Below, in pieces: positions 1-5,801 of a DNA stretch of 6,913 bases. The stretch is taken from positions 1 through 6,913 of the forward strand of contig DUZM01000260.1 of NCBI GenBank assembly GCA_013349485.1, written 5' to 3'. The notes under the pieces are model-generated. The model had not been told where the DNA came from and ran no database searches. It saw nothing but the letters and a program-made list of their open reading frames with translations. The stretch is from Candidatus Hydrogenedentota bacterium (GTDB lineage: Bacteria > Hydrogenedentota > Hydrogenedentia > Hydrogenedentales > SLHB01). The translations under genes and the position numbers were made by a program. Numbering within the stretch: position 1 is the first letter of the stretch; the number at the start of each line of letters is the position of its first letter.

Positions 1-2383
1 ATGTCCCGCGCCGCATGTCCAGGTGCAATATCATGCCTTCGAGTCGCTGCATCGCGGCGTCGCGGTACTTCAAATCGCCGGTTTCGTCGTAGGCGGTGCA
101 AAGGGAATAGAGCGGGCCGGCCTCCGAGCGCGCAGAACTGGTGATGCCCACGCGGCTGCGGACGGCGAAATCGGCTATAGCGAGCACGTCCTTGCCGGCG
201 TCCGGGTCGCCGGTGAGTTTGTGGTACAGGTCCAGTCCGGCCGCGCGCAGGGTCTTCGGGTCTGGTCCGGCGACGTGGTTATCGCCGTAGCCGTGCATCC
301 CGCCGGCCCAGTCTTTGCCGGGAATCTCCGAGTGGATAATGGCCACATCCATAATATGGCGGCATACGTCGACGGCCATGTCGTACCAGAGCCGGTCGCC
401 GCTCATGAACCACTCGCCCCATAGGCCGAGCATCCGCTCATAGTAATTGTTCGCCCAGGCGCGGCGGTTGGGCGGGCTGTCCGGGAAATGGCGGACGCCG
501 AAATGCTGGCCGTGATCCTCCCATCGCCTTCGTTTGGCCGCGACCTCGTCGGTCATATATGCATGCAGCACCGGCACGTTGTCGTGGGGCTTGGCCGGGC
601 CGATCACGCCGGTCGCACAGAAGTACGCATGGTTCTGTAGAATCGGCGGTTGGCGGACGGTGGCCGCGAGCTGTGCGGGATCGGTTTGACCGCCCAAGGC
701 GAGCCATATTTCGTGGCTTTTGGCTTCCCCTTGCGTGAACACAACCGGGGCCTCGCCGCCCGCGCACAGGTCGACCGTCAACACCTCGCCATCGGCGGAG
801 GCGGCCTTCGGAAACAGTTCTCGGAAATTACGCACAACGATCGCGCCGTTGTCCCAGGCCAGAAACATGGGCGCGAGCGCATCGACCGGCGCGCCGTCAA
901 GTTCCCGCACCGTTTCCGAGCGCTGCACCATCCGGAAGCGGCCGTCAACAGCTCCCGACGGCGCCGTCAGGTTCTCGGGAGGAGCAGGGAGGCGCAACCG
1001 GACCTTCAACCCGGAGACGGGGAGGTCCTCGAGCGTGTCATTGAAAAGGCGGAACCAGAGCTTGATATATGGCAGGTTCGCATAGGCGGAGCACCGCAGC
1101 GTGAAGGCGGCGGCGTTCCCGTCCGGCCCGCGGAAAACCCCCGCCATATCCGTCGTAACCCGAAAAGGCCCCGAGACCGCAACATCCACGGTTTCCACAG
1201 TGCCTCGTATGGCCTCTCCCCTGCACTCAAGCGACACCTCGATGGACTCGATACAACGTTTCCCGCGATATTCGGCCCCCTGGATCGGGTTGCCGGGCTG
1301 ACAGGTGAACTCGAGTGGGCCGGTGTTGACGCGGACATCGTCGCCCCGTTGAGAAACCTTAACCTTTTTCGAGAAGGCAGCGCGGCCATTTTCGAACTCG
1401 AGTGTCAATGCGTCGCAGTCGGGCTTGACAGGAAAATCAAAGAGGATCCATTTGACCGAGTTGTTCGGCCAGAAGCCGGTGGCCGTTTTCTGCGCGGGGA
1501 ATCGCTTGCCCCCACCGGCGGCAAGGCGGACCTTTTCAACGTCTAGCACCTTGCCCGCATGCAGCGGGACGCCGGTCTGCGCCGGGAAGCCGATGGCGGG
1601 CACGCCCGCGGGCGCGGAGACTCCGAGTGCGACGGTCTGGTTGGGCCACGGGTCCCCGAACGGCGGCAACGGCCAACGCCGGTTATGGACCTCGAGCACC
1701 TTGCGCTCCGTGGGCCGTTTCCCTGCCGCTGGGTCGGTGTCCCGATGGGTATCGCCGTCCGTCAGGAATAGGTCGCCCCAATACACGTGGGTAAGGAAGT
1801 TGAACGCGTCGGGGTCTTCGTCGCGTGAGGCAAACGTTCCGGACGCGTAGAAGTCCTCCTCGAGGACGGTTGTCGAGGCGACGTCGTCCTGGACAATCAA
1901 CGTCAGCACGAATTCTTGCCCCGGCTCGACGGGCAGCTGGACTTTGCGTCGGGGCGCCGTTCCACGCCAATGACCCTCGAGCACCGGGTCGGCAACGTCG
2001 CTTTCCCAAACCACCTGATCATCGACTAGGACGCGTTTAAACCGATGCCCAATGAAGCCCTCGGCCGACATATAGTAGGCCATGTGCCCACCGGGTCGCC
2101 ACGAGTAGGTATGATAGTCGTCCGAGCAATAGAAGAACATGTAGACGGGCCCCTGCCAGCCGGCAGGAACCGTCACCGTTCGTGATACCGACGCGAAATC
2201 GCCCGCGCGGCTCGGCTGCCACGGATGCCGCATGGCAAGGAGTTCACGGTGGTCGTACCGCATCCGCCACGGCCCTTGCGTTTCGCGCGTCCACCCGTCC
2301 TCGAGGTCGAGTGCCATGACGCAGTCCGGAAGCGTGGCCTCTGCCGCCCCGCCCGCTGTGATGAGAAGAAGCAAGTACAACAT
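1..2383 (-). CDS. Secreted YetA/PcRGLX-like carbohydrate-active protein (3' end beyond window)
   Basis: The frame is open from the ATG at 2383 to the window edge, giving 794 residues with no stop. The C-terminus lies off the left edge. Residues 1-16 (MLYLLLLITAGGAAEA) look like a short signal peptide, so the protein is probably exported. Residues about 20-210 form an aromatic-rich, beta-looking region with no helix-rich stretch, possibly a carbohydrate-binding or jelly-roll domain. From about residue 228 it resembles the YetA/PcRGLX family. A RIFT-barrel-like part (about 228-350) contains GVPLHAGKVLDVEKVRL and SVKWILFDF. A central beta sandwich (about 352-575) starts at NTGPLEF and ends with FTQGEAKSHEIWLAL. 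A helical toroid part follows from about 580, with WANNYYERMLGLWGEWF, MHGYGDNHVAG and a GLDLYHKLTGDPDAG helix pair. Known PcRGLX members are exo-acting rhamnogalacturonan lyases (PL26). Activity and substrate here are inference; it could be another lyase or hydrolase, or non-catalytic. A Shine-Dalgarno sequence 9 nt upstream supports the ATG. Confidence 0.75.
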   Translation of the reverse strand, partial: MLYLLLLITAGGAAEATLPDCVMALDLEDGWTRETQGPWRMRYDHRELLAMRHPWQPSRAGDFASVSRTVTVPAGWQGPVYMFFYCSDDYHTYSWRPGGHMAYYMSAEGFIGHRFKRVLVDDQVVWESDVADPVLEGHWRGTAPRRKVQLPVEPGQEFVLTLIVQDDVASTTVLEEDFYASGTFASRDEDPDAFNFLTHVYWGDLFLTDGDTHRDTDPAAGKRPTERKVLEVHNRRWPLPPFGDPWPNQTVALGVSAPAGVPAIGFPAQTGVPLHAGKVLDVEKVRLAAGGGKRFPAQKTATGFWPNNSVKWILFDFPVKPDCDALTLEFENGRAAFSKKVKVSQRGDDVRVNTGPLEFTCQPGNPIQGAEYRGKRCIESIEVSLECRGEAIRGTVETVDVAVSGPFRVTTDMAGVFRGPDGNAAAFTLRCSAYANLPYIKLWFRLFNDTLEDLPVSGLKVRLRLPAPPENLTAPSGAVDGRFRMVQRSETVRELDGAPVDALAPMFLAWDNGAIVVRNFRELFPKAASADGEVLTVDLCAGGEAPVVFTQGEAKSHEIWLALGGQTDPAQLAATVRQPPILQNHAYFCATGVIGPAKPHDNVPVLHAYMTDEVAAKRRRWEDHGQHFGVRHFPDSPPNRRAWANNYYERMLGLWGEWFMSGDRLWYDMAVDVCRHIMDVAIIHSEIPGKDWAGGMHGYGDNHVAGPDPKTLRAAGLDLYHKLTGDPDAGKDVLAIADFAVRSRVGITSSARSEAGPLYSLCTAYDETGDLKYRDAAMQRLEGMILHLDMRRGT

Positions 2384-2392
2384 GGGCTGGTT

Positions 2393-2399
2393 CCCCTCC
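2393..2399 (-). promoter_or_regulatory. Ribosome binding site of the YetA-like gene
   Basis: The minus strand reads GGAGGGG here, 9 nt before the ATG at 2383. This supports that ATG as the start. An in-frame GTG at 2401-2399 overlaps the site and would add only six residues, so it is the less likely start. Confidence 0.6.
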
Positions 2400-2426
2400 A
2401 CGCTGGGTTTCTCTTGCCGCGGCCAT

Positions 2427-2456
2427 GGTATAGCAGACGCCTGAAACAGCGTTCAA
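2427..2456 (-). promoter_or_regulatory. Candidate sigma70-type promoter for the YetA-like gene
   Basis: On the minus strand TTGAAC (2456-2451) and TATACC (2432-2427) are separated by 18 bp. Each matches the -35 or -10 consensus at four of six positions. Transcription would start near 2420, leaving a leader of about 37 nt before the ATG at 2383. The -35 box coincides with a GCGTTCA half-site that recurs as a dyad upstream. The match is modest, so this is a candidate only. Confidence 0.35.
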
Positions 2457-2476
2457 TAGCCTTTCACGCCGCCCAA

Positions 2477-2488
2477 ATACGCGCGTAT
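2477..2488. repeat. 12-bp perfect palindrome, possible operator
   Basis: ATACGCGCGTAT reads identically on both strands. It lies about 20 bp upstream of the candidate leftward -35 box, a position compatible with a regulator site for the YetA-like gene. No regulator family can be assigned, and in GC-rich DNA such a palindrome could be chance. Confidence 0.3.
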
Positions 2489-2514
2489 AGGCGTGACGAC
2501 CGGTGTGCACGCTT

Positions 2515-2533
2515 CGCGTTCATTTTGAACGCG
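2515..2533. repeat. Perfect inverted repeat CGCGTTCA-TTT-TGAACGCG, possible operator
   Basis: Two 8-bp arms flank a 3-nt spacer with no mismatch. The inner half-site GCGTTCA also occurs at 2449-2455, covering the candidate -35 box of the leftward promoter. A dyad plus a spaced extra half-site suggests binding of a dimeric transcription factor. There is no T-run on either side, so it is unlikely to be an intrinsic terminator. Confidence 0.4.
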
Positions 2534-2731
2534 CACTCATTCGGCACGGTCCCTTTGCGCCTGGGCCGGGGCAGCCCGCGCCCCGATGCGCAAGCGTACT
2601 CAGTGGGTACGGCGCCATTTGCTGGTTCGGCCCCTTGCGCGGATTTGGCACTCGCTGGCTGCGGACATCCATCCGAACCGAGTCGGCATCACGGCGCCGT
2701 TGCTTGTCTGCACGCCTCACCCACGTACGCT

Positions 2732-2760
2732 TTGACGCGCCGGGCACTCGGGGATATACT
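2732..2760 (+). promoter_or_regulatory. Sigma70-type promoter of the glycosyltransferase-deacetylase operon
   Basis: TTGACG (2732-2737) and TATACT (2755-2760) are separated by exactly 17 bp, and each box matches the housekeeping consensus at five of six positions. The predicted transcription start is about 2766-2768, immediately before the ATG at 2769. The mRNA would therefore be leaderless for that ATG, or would use the GTG at 2787, which has its own Shine-Dalgarno sequence. Confidence 0.65.
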
Positions 2761-2768
2761 CCGGTGTC

Positions 2769-3635
2769 ATGAGCGAGGAAAACCTGGTGAGCGAGAAGCC
2801 GCGCGTGAGCGTCATCATCCCGTCGTGGGACGGGTATCGCGACGGATGCGTGCCGCGTCTGCTTGAAAGCATCGAATCGCAAACGTTCCAGGATTTCGAG
2901 ACCCATGTGGTCAAGGGCGTTTCGCCGCAAGGGAAGGCTATCAACGACGGCGCCGCGCGCGCGCTGGGGGACATCTTGATCATTCTGGACGACGACAGCC
3001 GCTTGGCCGATGAGACGGTGTTTCAGAAGCTGGTGGGGACGCTGGACGCGGACGCCTCGATCGGCATGGCCGGCGCCAGCATTGTCGTGCCGCCCGACGC
3101 AAGCGGTTTTCAGCGCCGCGCCGCCCGTCAGTTTCCTCGTTTCAATACGCCCGTGGTAGATGCGATTGCCGACAGCGATTTCGCGTGTCACGGCTGCTGC
3201 GCCATCCCGGCGAGAGTCTTTGCCGAAGTCGGCCGCGAAAGACAGGATATCATACGGGGACTTGACCCGGACTTGCGCGTCCGGCTCCGAGCGGCAGGAT
3301 ACCGGGTGGTGTTGGCCCCCGGGGCCTGCATCTATCACCCGCTGCCGAACGGTTGGGGGCCGCTGTTGCGCACGTTTTTCCGGAATGGCTTCGGCTCGGC
3401 GTATGCGCGGAAGTTTCATCCCGACAGCGTCTATGAAACCCATGAGAAACCCGGCGCGGATACGTCGCGGGCCCGGATCAGCCTGGGCTATCGCGCGATG
3501 CGATTTCCGCTCCGGCTGGCGAGGGCGCTCCTTCGGGCGCAGTTCCTGCGGTTTGCGGCGTACCTGGCGTATGCCTGTGGGTATTTCTGGGGGGTGTTTT
3601 GCGCAAAGGAGGAGGCCGTTGGACGCGGGGCCTAG
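2769..3635 (+). CDS. Family 2 glycosyltransferase (GT-A fold)
   Basis: The 288-residue frame reads as a GT2 enzyme, which transfers a sugar from a nucleotide-sugar donor to a glycan, lipid or protein acceptor at the cytoplasmic face. Visible marks are the first nucleotide-binding strand VSVIIPSWDG (13-22), then LLESIESQTFQDFE (31-44), and the metal-binding DXD-type motif DDDSR (74-78). An acceptor-side segment FACHGCCAIP follows (138-147), then LDPDLRVRLRAAGYRV (165-180), the usual site of the catalytic acid. A hydrophobic, amphipathic C-terminal stretch (about 258-278) may touch the membrane. Length is normal for a stand-alone GT2. The donor and acceptor cannot be read from sequence. The ATG at 2769 has no Shine-Dalgarno sequence and sits on the predicted transcription start. 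GTG at 2787 has GAGGA 7 nt upstream and removes only six unconserved residues, so the true start may be 2787. The gene overlaps the deacetylase gene by 17 bp. Confidence 0.85.
   Translation: MSEENLVSEKPRVSVIIPSWDGYRDGCVPRLLESIESQTFQDFETHVVKGVSPQGKAINDGAARALGDILIILDDDSRLADETVFQKLVGTLDADASIGMAGASIVVPPDASGFQRRAARQFPRFNTPVVDAIADSDFACHGCCAIPARVFAEVGRERQDIIRGLDPDLRVRLRAAGYRVVLAPGACIYHPLPNGWGPLLRTFFRNGFGSAYARKFHPDSVYETHEKPGADTSRARISLGYRAMRFPLRLARALLRAQFLRFAAYLAYACGYFWGVFCAKEEAVGRGA
2775..2789 (+). promoter_or_regulatory. Shine-Dalgarno GAGGA with alternative GTG start of the glycosyltransferase
   Basis: GAGGA (2775-2779) lies 7 nt before an in-frame GTG (2787-2789). With transcription predicted to begin near 2767, this is the only Shine-Dalgarno-led start on the transcript. 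The protein would begin SEKPRVSVIIP after the initiator, the usual distance before the first GT2 strand. Confidence 0.5.
3605..3612 (+). promoter_or_regulatory. Strong ribosome binding site that decides the deacetylase TTG start
   Basis: AAAGGAGG lies inside the 3' end of the glycosyltransferase gene, 6 nt before TTG at 3619. It is close to the ideal anti-16S complement, and no ATG or GTG lies at that spacing in the deacetylase frame. It therefore fixes a TTG start. Confidence 0.8.
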
Positions 3636-4452
3636 GCTGAAAGCCGCCGTCAAGCGGGCTTTGAAGCACGGCGCGGCTATTCCGGGAAAAGTTGTCCGTT
3701 GCGCCGAGCCGTGCCTGCGCATTCTGACGTATCACAGTGTCGGCACGCGCAAACACGACATGAACGTGGCGCCCGAGGATTTCAGGGCGCAGATGGAATG
3801 GCTCGCAGCCAGTCACGAGGTACTGCCTTTGGCGGCAGGCGTCGAGGCGGGACGCGGAATCGCCGTGACGTTTGACGACGGCTACCGCGACAACCTGACC
3901 AACGCCGCGCCCGTGCTCCAAGCGCTCGGCATTCCCGCGACCGTGTTTGTGGTGACCGGACGCCTCGGCCAAACCCTGGATCTCGGCGACCACGCCGGTG
4001 CAAGCGGACTCATGACCTGGGATGAAGTCCGCGAGATACGCCGCATGGGCGTGTTAGTCGGCGCACACACGGTAAGCCACCGGCGACTCGCCGCGTTGAA
4101 CGAGGCGGAACAGCGTGCCGAGATCGAAGGCGCCGCGAGGCATATCGAGCAACACTTGGGACAACCCGCTGCGGGGTTTGCCTACCCCTTCGGCGCCGCC
4201 GCGGACTATAATGCCCTCAGCGTACGGATTGTGCGCGAATGCGGTTTCCCGGTCGCGGCATCGAACCGCTACGGCGGAAACCGGCCGGGCGCCGACCGAT
4301 GGCAACTGCGGCGCATTTGGATCGACGCGACCGATACGTTGCCCACGTTCAAGGCAAAGGTGAACGGCGAATTGGACCTCCTGGCACTCTTGGATTCCCG
4401 CGTCGGCCTGTGGTGCCGCAGGGCTTTCAATCGGTCGCTCGGAATCCGTTGA
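3619..4452 (+). CDS. NodB-type polysaccharide deacetylase (CE4)
   Basis: The 277-residue product begins at TTG, chosen because AAAGGAGG sits 6 nt upstream and the conserved part begins soon after at LRILTYHSVG (33-42). CE4 enzymes remove N- or O-acetyl groups from sugars such as N-acetylglucosamine, using a metal bound by Asp-His-His. Visible motifs are TFDDGY (84-89; first Asp the catalytic base, second a metal ligand), GAHTVSH (148-154; both His as metal ligands) and FAYPFG (187-192; the variant of RxPYG common in bacterial members). TWDEVREIRRMG (133-144) precedes motif 2, as usual. LRRIWID (230-236) is near the C-terminal end. No signal peptide is evident: the N-terminus is basic and short, so location is uncertain. 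The start lies 17 bp inside the glycosyltransferase gene, implying coupled translation and action on the same glycan. The substrate is unknown. Confidence 0.85.
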   Translation: MDAGPRLKAAVKRALKHGAAIPGKVVRCAEPCLRILTYHSVGTRKHDMNVAPEDFRAQMEWLAASHEVLPLAAGVEAGRGIAVTFDDGYRDNLTNAAPVLQALGIPATVFVVTGRLGQTLDLGDHAGASGLMTWDEVREIRRMGVLVGAHTVSHRRLAALNEAEQRAEIEGAARHIEQHLGQPAAGFAYPFGAAADYNALSVRIVRECGFPVAASNRYGGNRPGADRWQLRRIWIDATDTLPTFKAKVNGELDLLALLDSRVGLWCRRAFNRSLGIR

Positions 4453-4482
4453 CGGCAAACGCAATGGCGGCAAACACGATGG
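4453..4482 (+). repeat. 15-bp tandem duplication just after the deacetylase stop
   Basis: CGGCAAACGCAATGG is followed directly by CGGCAAACACGATGG, with 13 of 15 positions identical. It begins at the base right after the stop codon. It looks like a small local duplication; no function is suggested. Confidence 0.5.
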
Positions 4483-4550
4483 CTTTACGGGGAGCCGGTA
4501 ACCGATGATTTGCGAGACTGCGGTTTCGGATTCGGAGAGACGAAAACGCG

Positions 4551-4570
4551 GCCTCCGGCGTACCGGCGGC
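4551..4570 (+). other. GC-rich hairpin after the deacetylase gene
   Basis: GCCTCCGG and CCGGCGGC pair at seven of eight positions around a CGTA loop. It could slow polymerase or protect the 3' end of the glycan operon mRNA. Without a T-run it does not qualify as an intrinsic terminator. Confidence 0.3.
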
Positions 4571-4721
4571 GCGGCGACGATTACGTTGGACAGTGCGAAT
4601 GGGTATCTATAGACTAAACTATTCAAAATGTGGTTATCACGGCGCGCGTCTACTGGCTTCACCCGATGGCTGTTGTTGCGTATCTGATTAGGAATACATG
4701 CGTTATCCATAATCTGTGTGG

Positions 4722-4750
4722 TTGCGCGGGTACGGGCGCTGTGATATACT
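4722..4750 (+). promoter_or_regulatory. Sigma70-type promoter of the fliM operon
   Basis: TTGCGC (4722-4727) and TATACT (4745-4750) are separated by 17 bp. Transcription would start near 4757, giving a leader of about 44 nt before fliM. The -10 region shares GATATACTC with the glycosyltransferase promoter. I found no convincing sigma54 or sigma28 site in the same region, so the switch operon appears to be read by the housekeeping sigma factor. Confidence 0.5.
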
Positions 4751-4800
4751 CGCTGTAAAGAATGAAGTGGTGCTGGCAAAACCGGTGAGGGCATCCTAAG

Positions 4801-5790
4801 ATGGCGGACATACTCAGCCAGGACGAGGTCGACCTGCTCCTGAGTGCCGTGAGCGAAGGCGAGATAGCCGCCGAAGAAGAAGAGAAAGCCTTCGAGCCGA
4901 TATCCGGCCGCGACATGACGACGTACGATTTTCGTCGCCCGGAGCGTGTGTCGAAAGAGCAATTGAAAGGGTTGCAGAGCTTTTTCGAGGCGTTCGCGCG
5001 CGAGCTGAGCATCGTACTTCCCCCATTTCTGCGGACGGTCGTCCGCGTCGATCTAACGTCAATCGACCAGTTAACCTACGATGAGTTCATATTGTCCGTG
5101 GCGCGTCCGACTTCGCTGTCCGTTGTCGACATGTCCCCGCTGGAAGGCAACGCCGTCGTAGAACTGAGTCCGGCCCTGGTGTTTCCCATCGTCGACCGAC
5201 TGCTCGGCGGCAGAGGCCTGAGCCTGGGCGAGCCACGGGAACTGACGGAGATCGAGAACCGCGTCGTCCACCGGATTGTCGGCATTATTCTTGATTGCTT
5301 CCGCCGTTCCTGGGAAACCCTAGTGGAGTTCAATCTCAGCATAATCCAGCAAGAGAGCGACCCGCTGATCGTTCAGATCGTAGCGGGCAGCGAGATGATC
5401 ATCCTCGTCGGCTACGAAGTGCACATCATGGAAACGGTCGGGTCGATGAACATGTGTATCCCGCTGATGGTGCTCAATCCCGTTTTAGATCGGATTTCGC
5501 AGCAGACCCACATGGTTCGGAAGATGGGTCCGGAAATGGCGGCGCTAACGCGGAAACAAATCGAGCGCACGGTGCGCCGAGTCCGCGTGCCGTTCGAAGC
5601 AATACTGGGTCACGCCCGTCTGCCCGTCGAGGAATTGGCGAGGTTGCAGGTGGGCGACGTGGTCCAATTGGATTCGGATGTCAAAGAATCTATCATTATT
5701 GAAGTCGGCGGGTTAGAGCGGTTCAAGGCCCGCCCGGGGCGTACAGGGGAATTGAGCGCGGTGCAGATATCCGAACTGCTTCGCGACTGA
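4801..5790 (+). CDS. fliM: Flagellar motor switch protein FliM
   Basis: The 329 residues match the usual FliM length and order. FliM sits in the cytoplasmic C-ring; it binds phosphorylated CheY and, with FliG and FliN, reverses or stops rotation. The N-terminal CheY-binding peptide is clear (ILSQDEVDLLLSAV, residues 4-17, the EIDALL motif), followed by an acidic linker (about 18-33). The middle CheC-like domain spans about 40-235, with the conserved LLGGRG at 134-139 (GGxG motif contacting FliG) and LTEIENRVVHRIV (148-160). The C-terminal SpoA domain (about 255-327) includes LARLQVGDVVQLD (279-291) and FKARPG (308-313). The ATG follows a weak GAGG at 4787-4790; the first residues match FliM N-termini exactly, so the start is sound. 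Transcription is probably from the promoter at 4722-4750. The next gene starts 11 bp after the stop. Confidence 0.96.
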   Translation: MADILSQDEVDLLLSAVSEGEIAAEEEEKAFEPISGRDMTTYDFRRPERVSKEQLKGLQSFFEAFARELSIVLPPFLRTVVRVDLTSIDQLTYDEFILSVARPTSLSVVDMSPLEGNAVVELSPALVFPIVDRLLGGRGLSLGEPRELTEIENRVVHRIVGIILDCFRRSWETLVEFNLSIIQQESDPLIVQIVAGSEMIILVGYEVHIMETVGSMNMCIPLMVLNPVLDRISQQTHMVRKMGPEMAALTRKQIERTVRRVRVPFEAILGHARLPVEELARLQVGDVVQLDSDVKESIIIEVGGLERFKARPGRTGELSAVQISELLRD

Positions 5791-5801
5791 GAAGGCGTGT
5801 C

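Larger units (their letters stand above)
2384..2768. other. Divergent intergenic region between the YetA-like gene and the glycosyltransferase gene
   Basis: This 385-bp stretch separates two divergently transcribed genes. I see no recognisable gene in it; frames that cross it continue as antisense shadows of the neighbours. It holds a leftward and a rightward promoter candidate, a perfect 8+8 bp dyad at 2515-2533, a 12-bp palindrome at 2477-2488, and a GC-rich hairpin at 2567-2585 (6-bp arms, 7-nt loop, no T-run). About 145 bp between the hairpin and the rightward promoter show nothing I can name. Confidence 0.7.
4453..4800. other. Intergenic region between the deacetylase gene and fliM
   Basis: I see no recognisable gene in these 348 bp; the long minus-strand frame across it continues antisense into both neighbours. 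It begins with a 15-bp imperfect tandem repeat (4453-4482). A GC-rich hairpin at 4551-4570 lacks a following T-run. A more AT-rich tract at about 4605-4720 is followed by the fliM promoter at 4722-4750. No clear intrinsic terminator separates the two operons, so some read-through into fliM is possible. Confidence 0.65.

Noticed and set aside
650..1546. 298-codon plus-strand frame
   Set aside because: It is antisense to the uninterrupted YetA-like frame, which has a signal peptide, a ribosome site and family motifs; the plus-strand product shows none.
2567..2585. GC-rich hairpin CGGGGC/GCCCCG as an intrinsic terminator
   Set aside because: There is no T-run on either strand and no gene ends nearby; short GC hairpins are common by chance in this base composition.
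2225..2866. 213-codon plus-strand frame crossing the divergent intergenic region
   Set aside because: It overlaps the starts of both neighbouring genes and the promoter at 2732-2760 and has no motif.
3160..3618. Upstream extension of the deacetylase frame to an ATG inside the glycosyltransferase gene
   Set aside because: The extra 153 residues are an out-of-frame reading of the glycosyltransferase, and the strong Shine-Dalgarno at 3605-3612 points to TTG 3619.
2520..3722. 400-codon minus-strand frame
   Set aside because: It lies antisense to the whole glycosyltransferase gene. Its translation is Arg/Pro/His-rich without any recognisable motif, as expected of a shadow frame in GC-rich DNA.
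4586..4613. Second promoter-like pair TTGGAC-16-TATAGA before fliM
   Set aside because: Spacing and both boxes are weaker than at 4722-4750 and the leader would be about 180 nt; it could be a secondary promoter, but the evidence is too thin to annotate.
4755..4785. Possible sigma28 site (TAAAG then GGCAAAAC) before fliM
   Set aside because: Only about half of the -10 octamer matches the consensus, and a better sigma70-type promoter lies just upstream.
4054..4962. 302-codon minus-strand frame covering the intergenic region before fliM
   Set aside because: It runs antisense into the deacetylase motif region and into the start of fliM. It shows no family motif and no good ribosome site, and would conflict with two secure genes.
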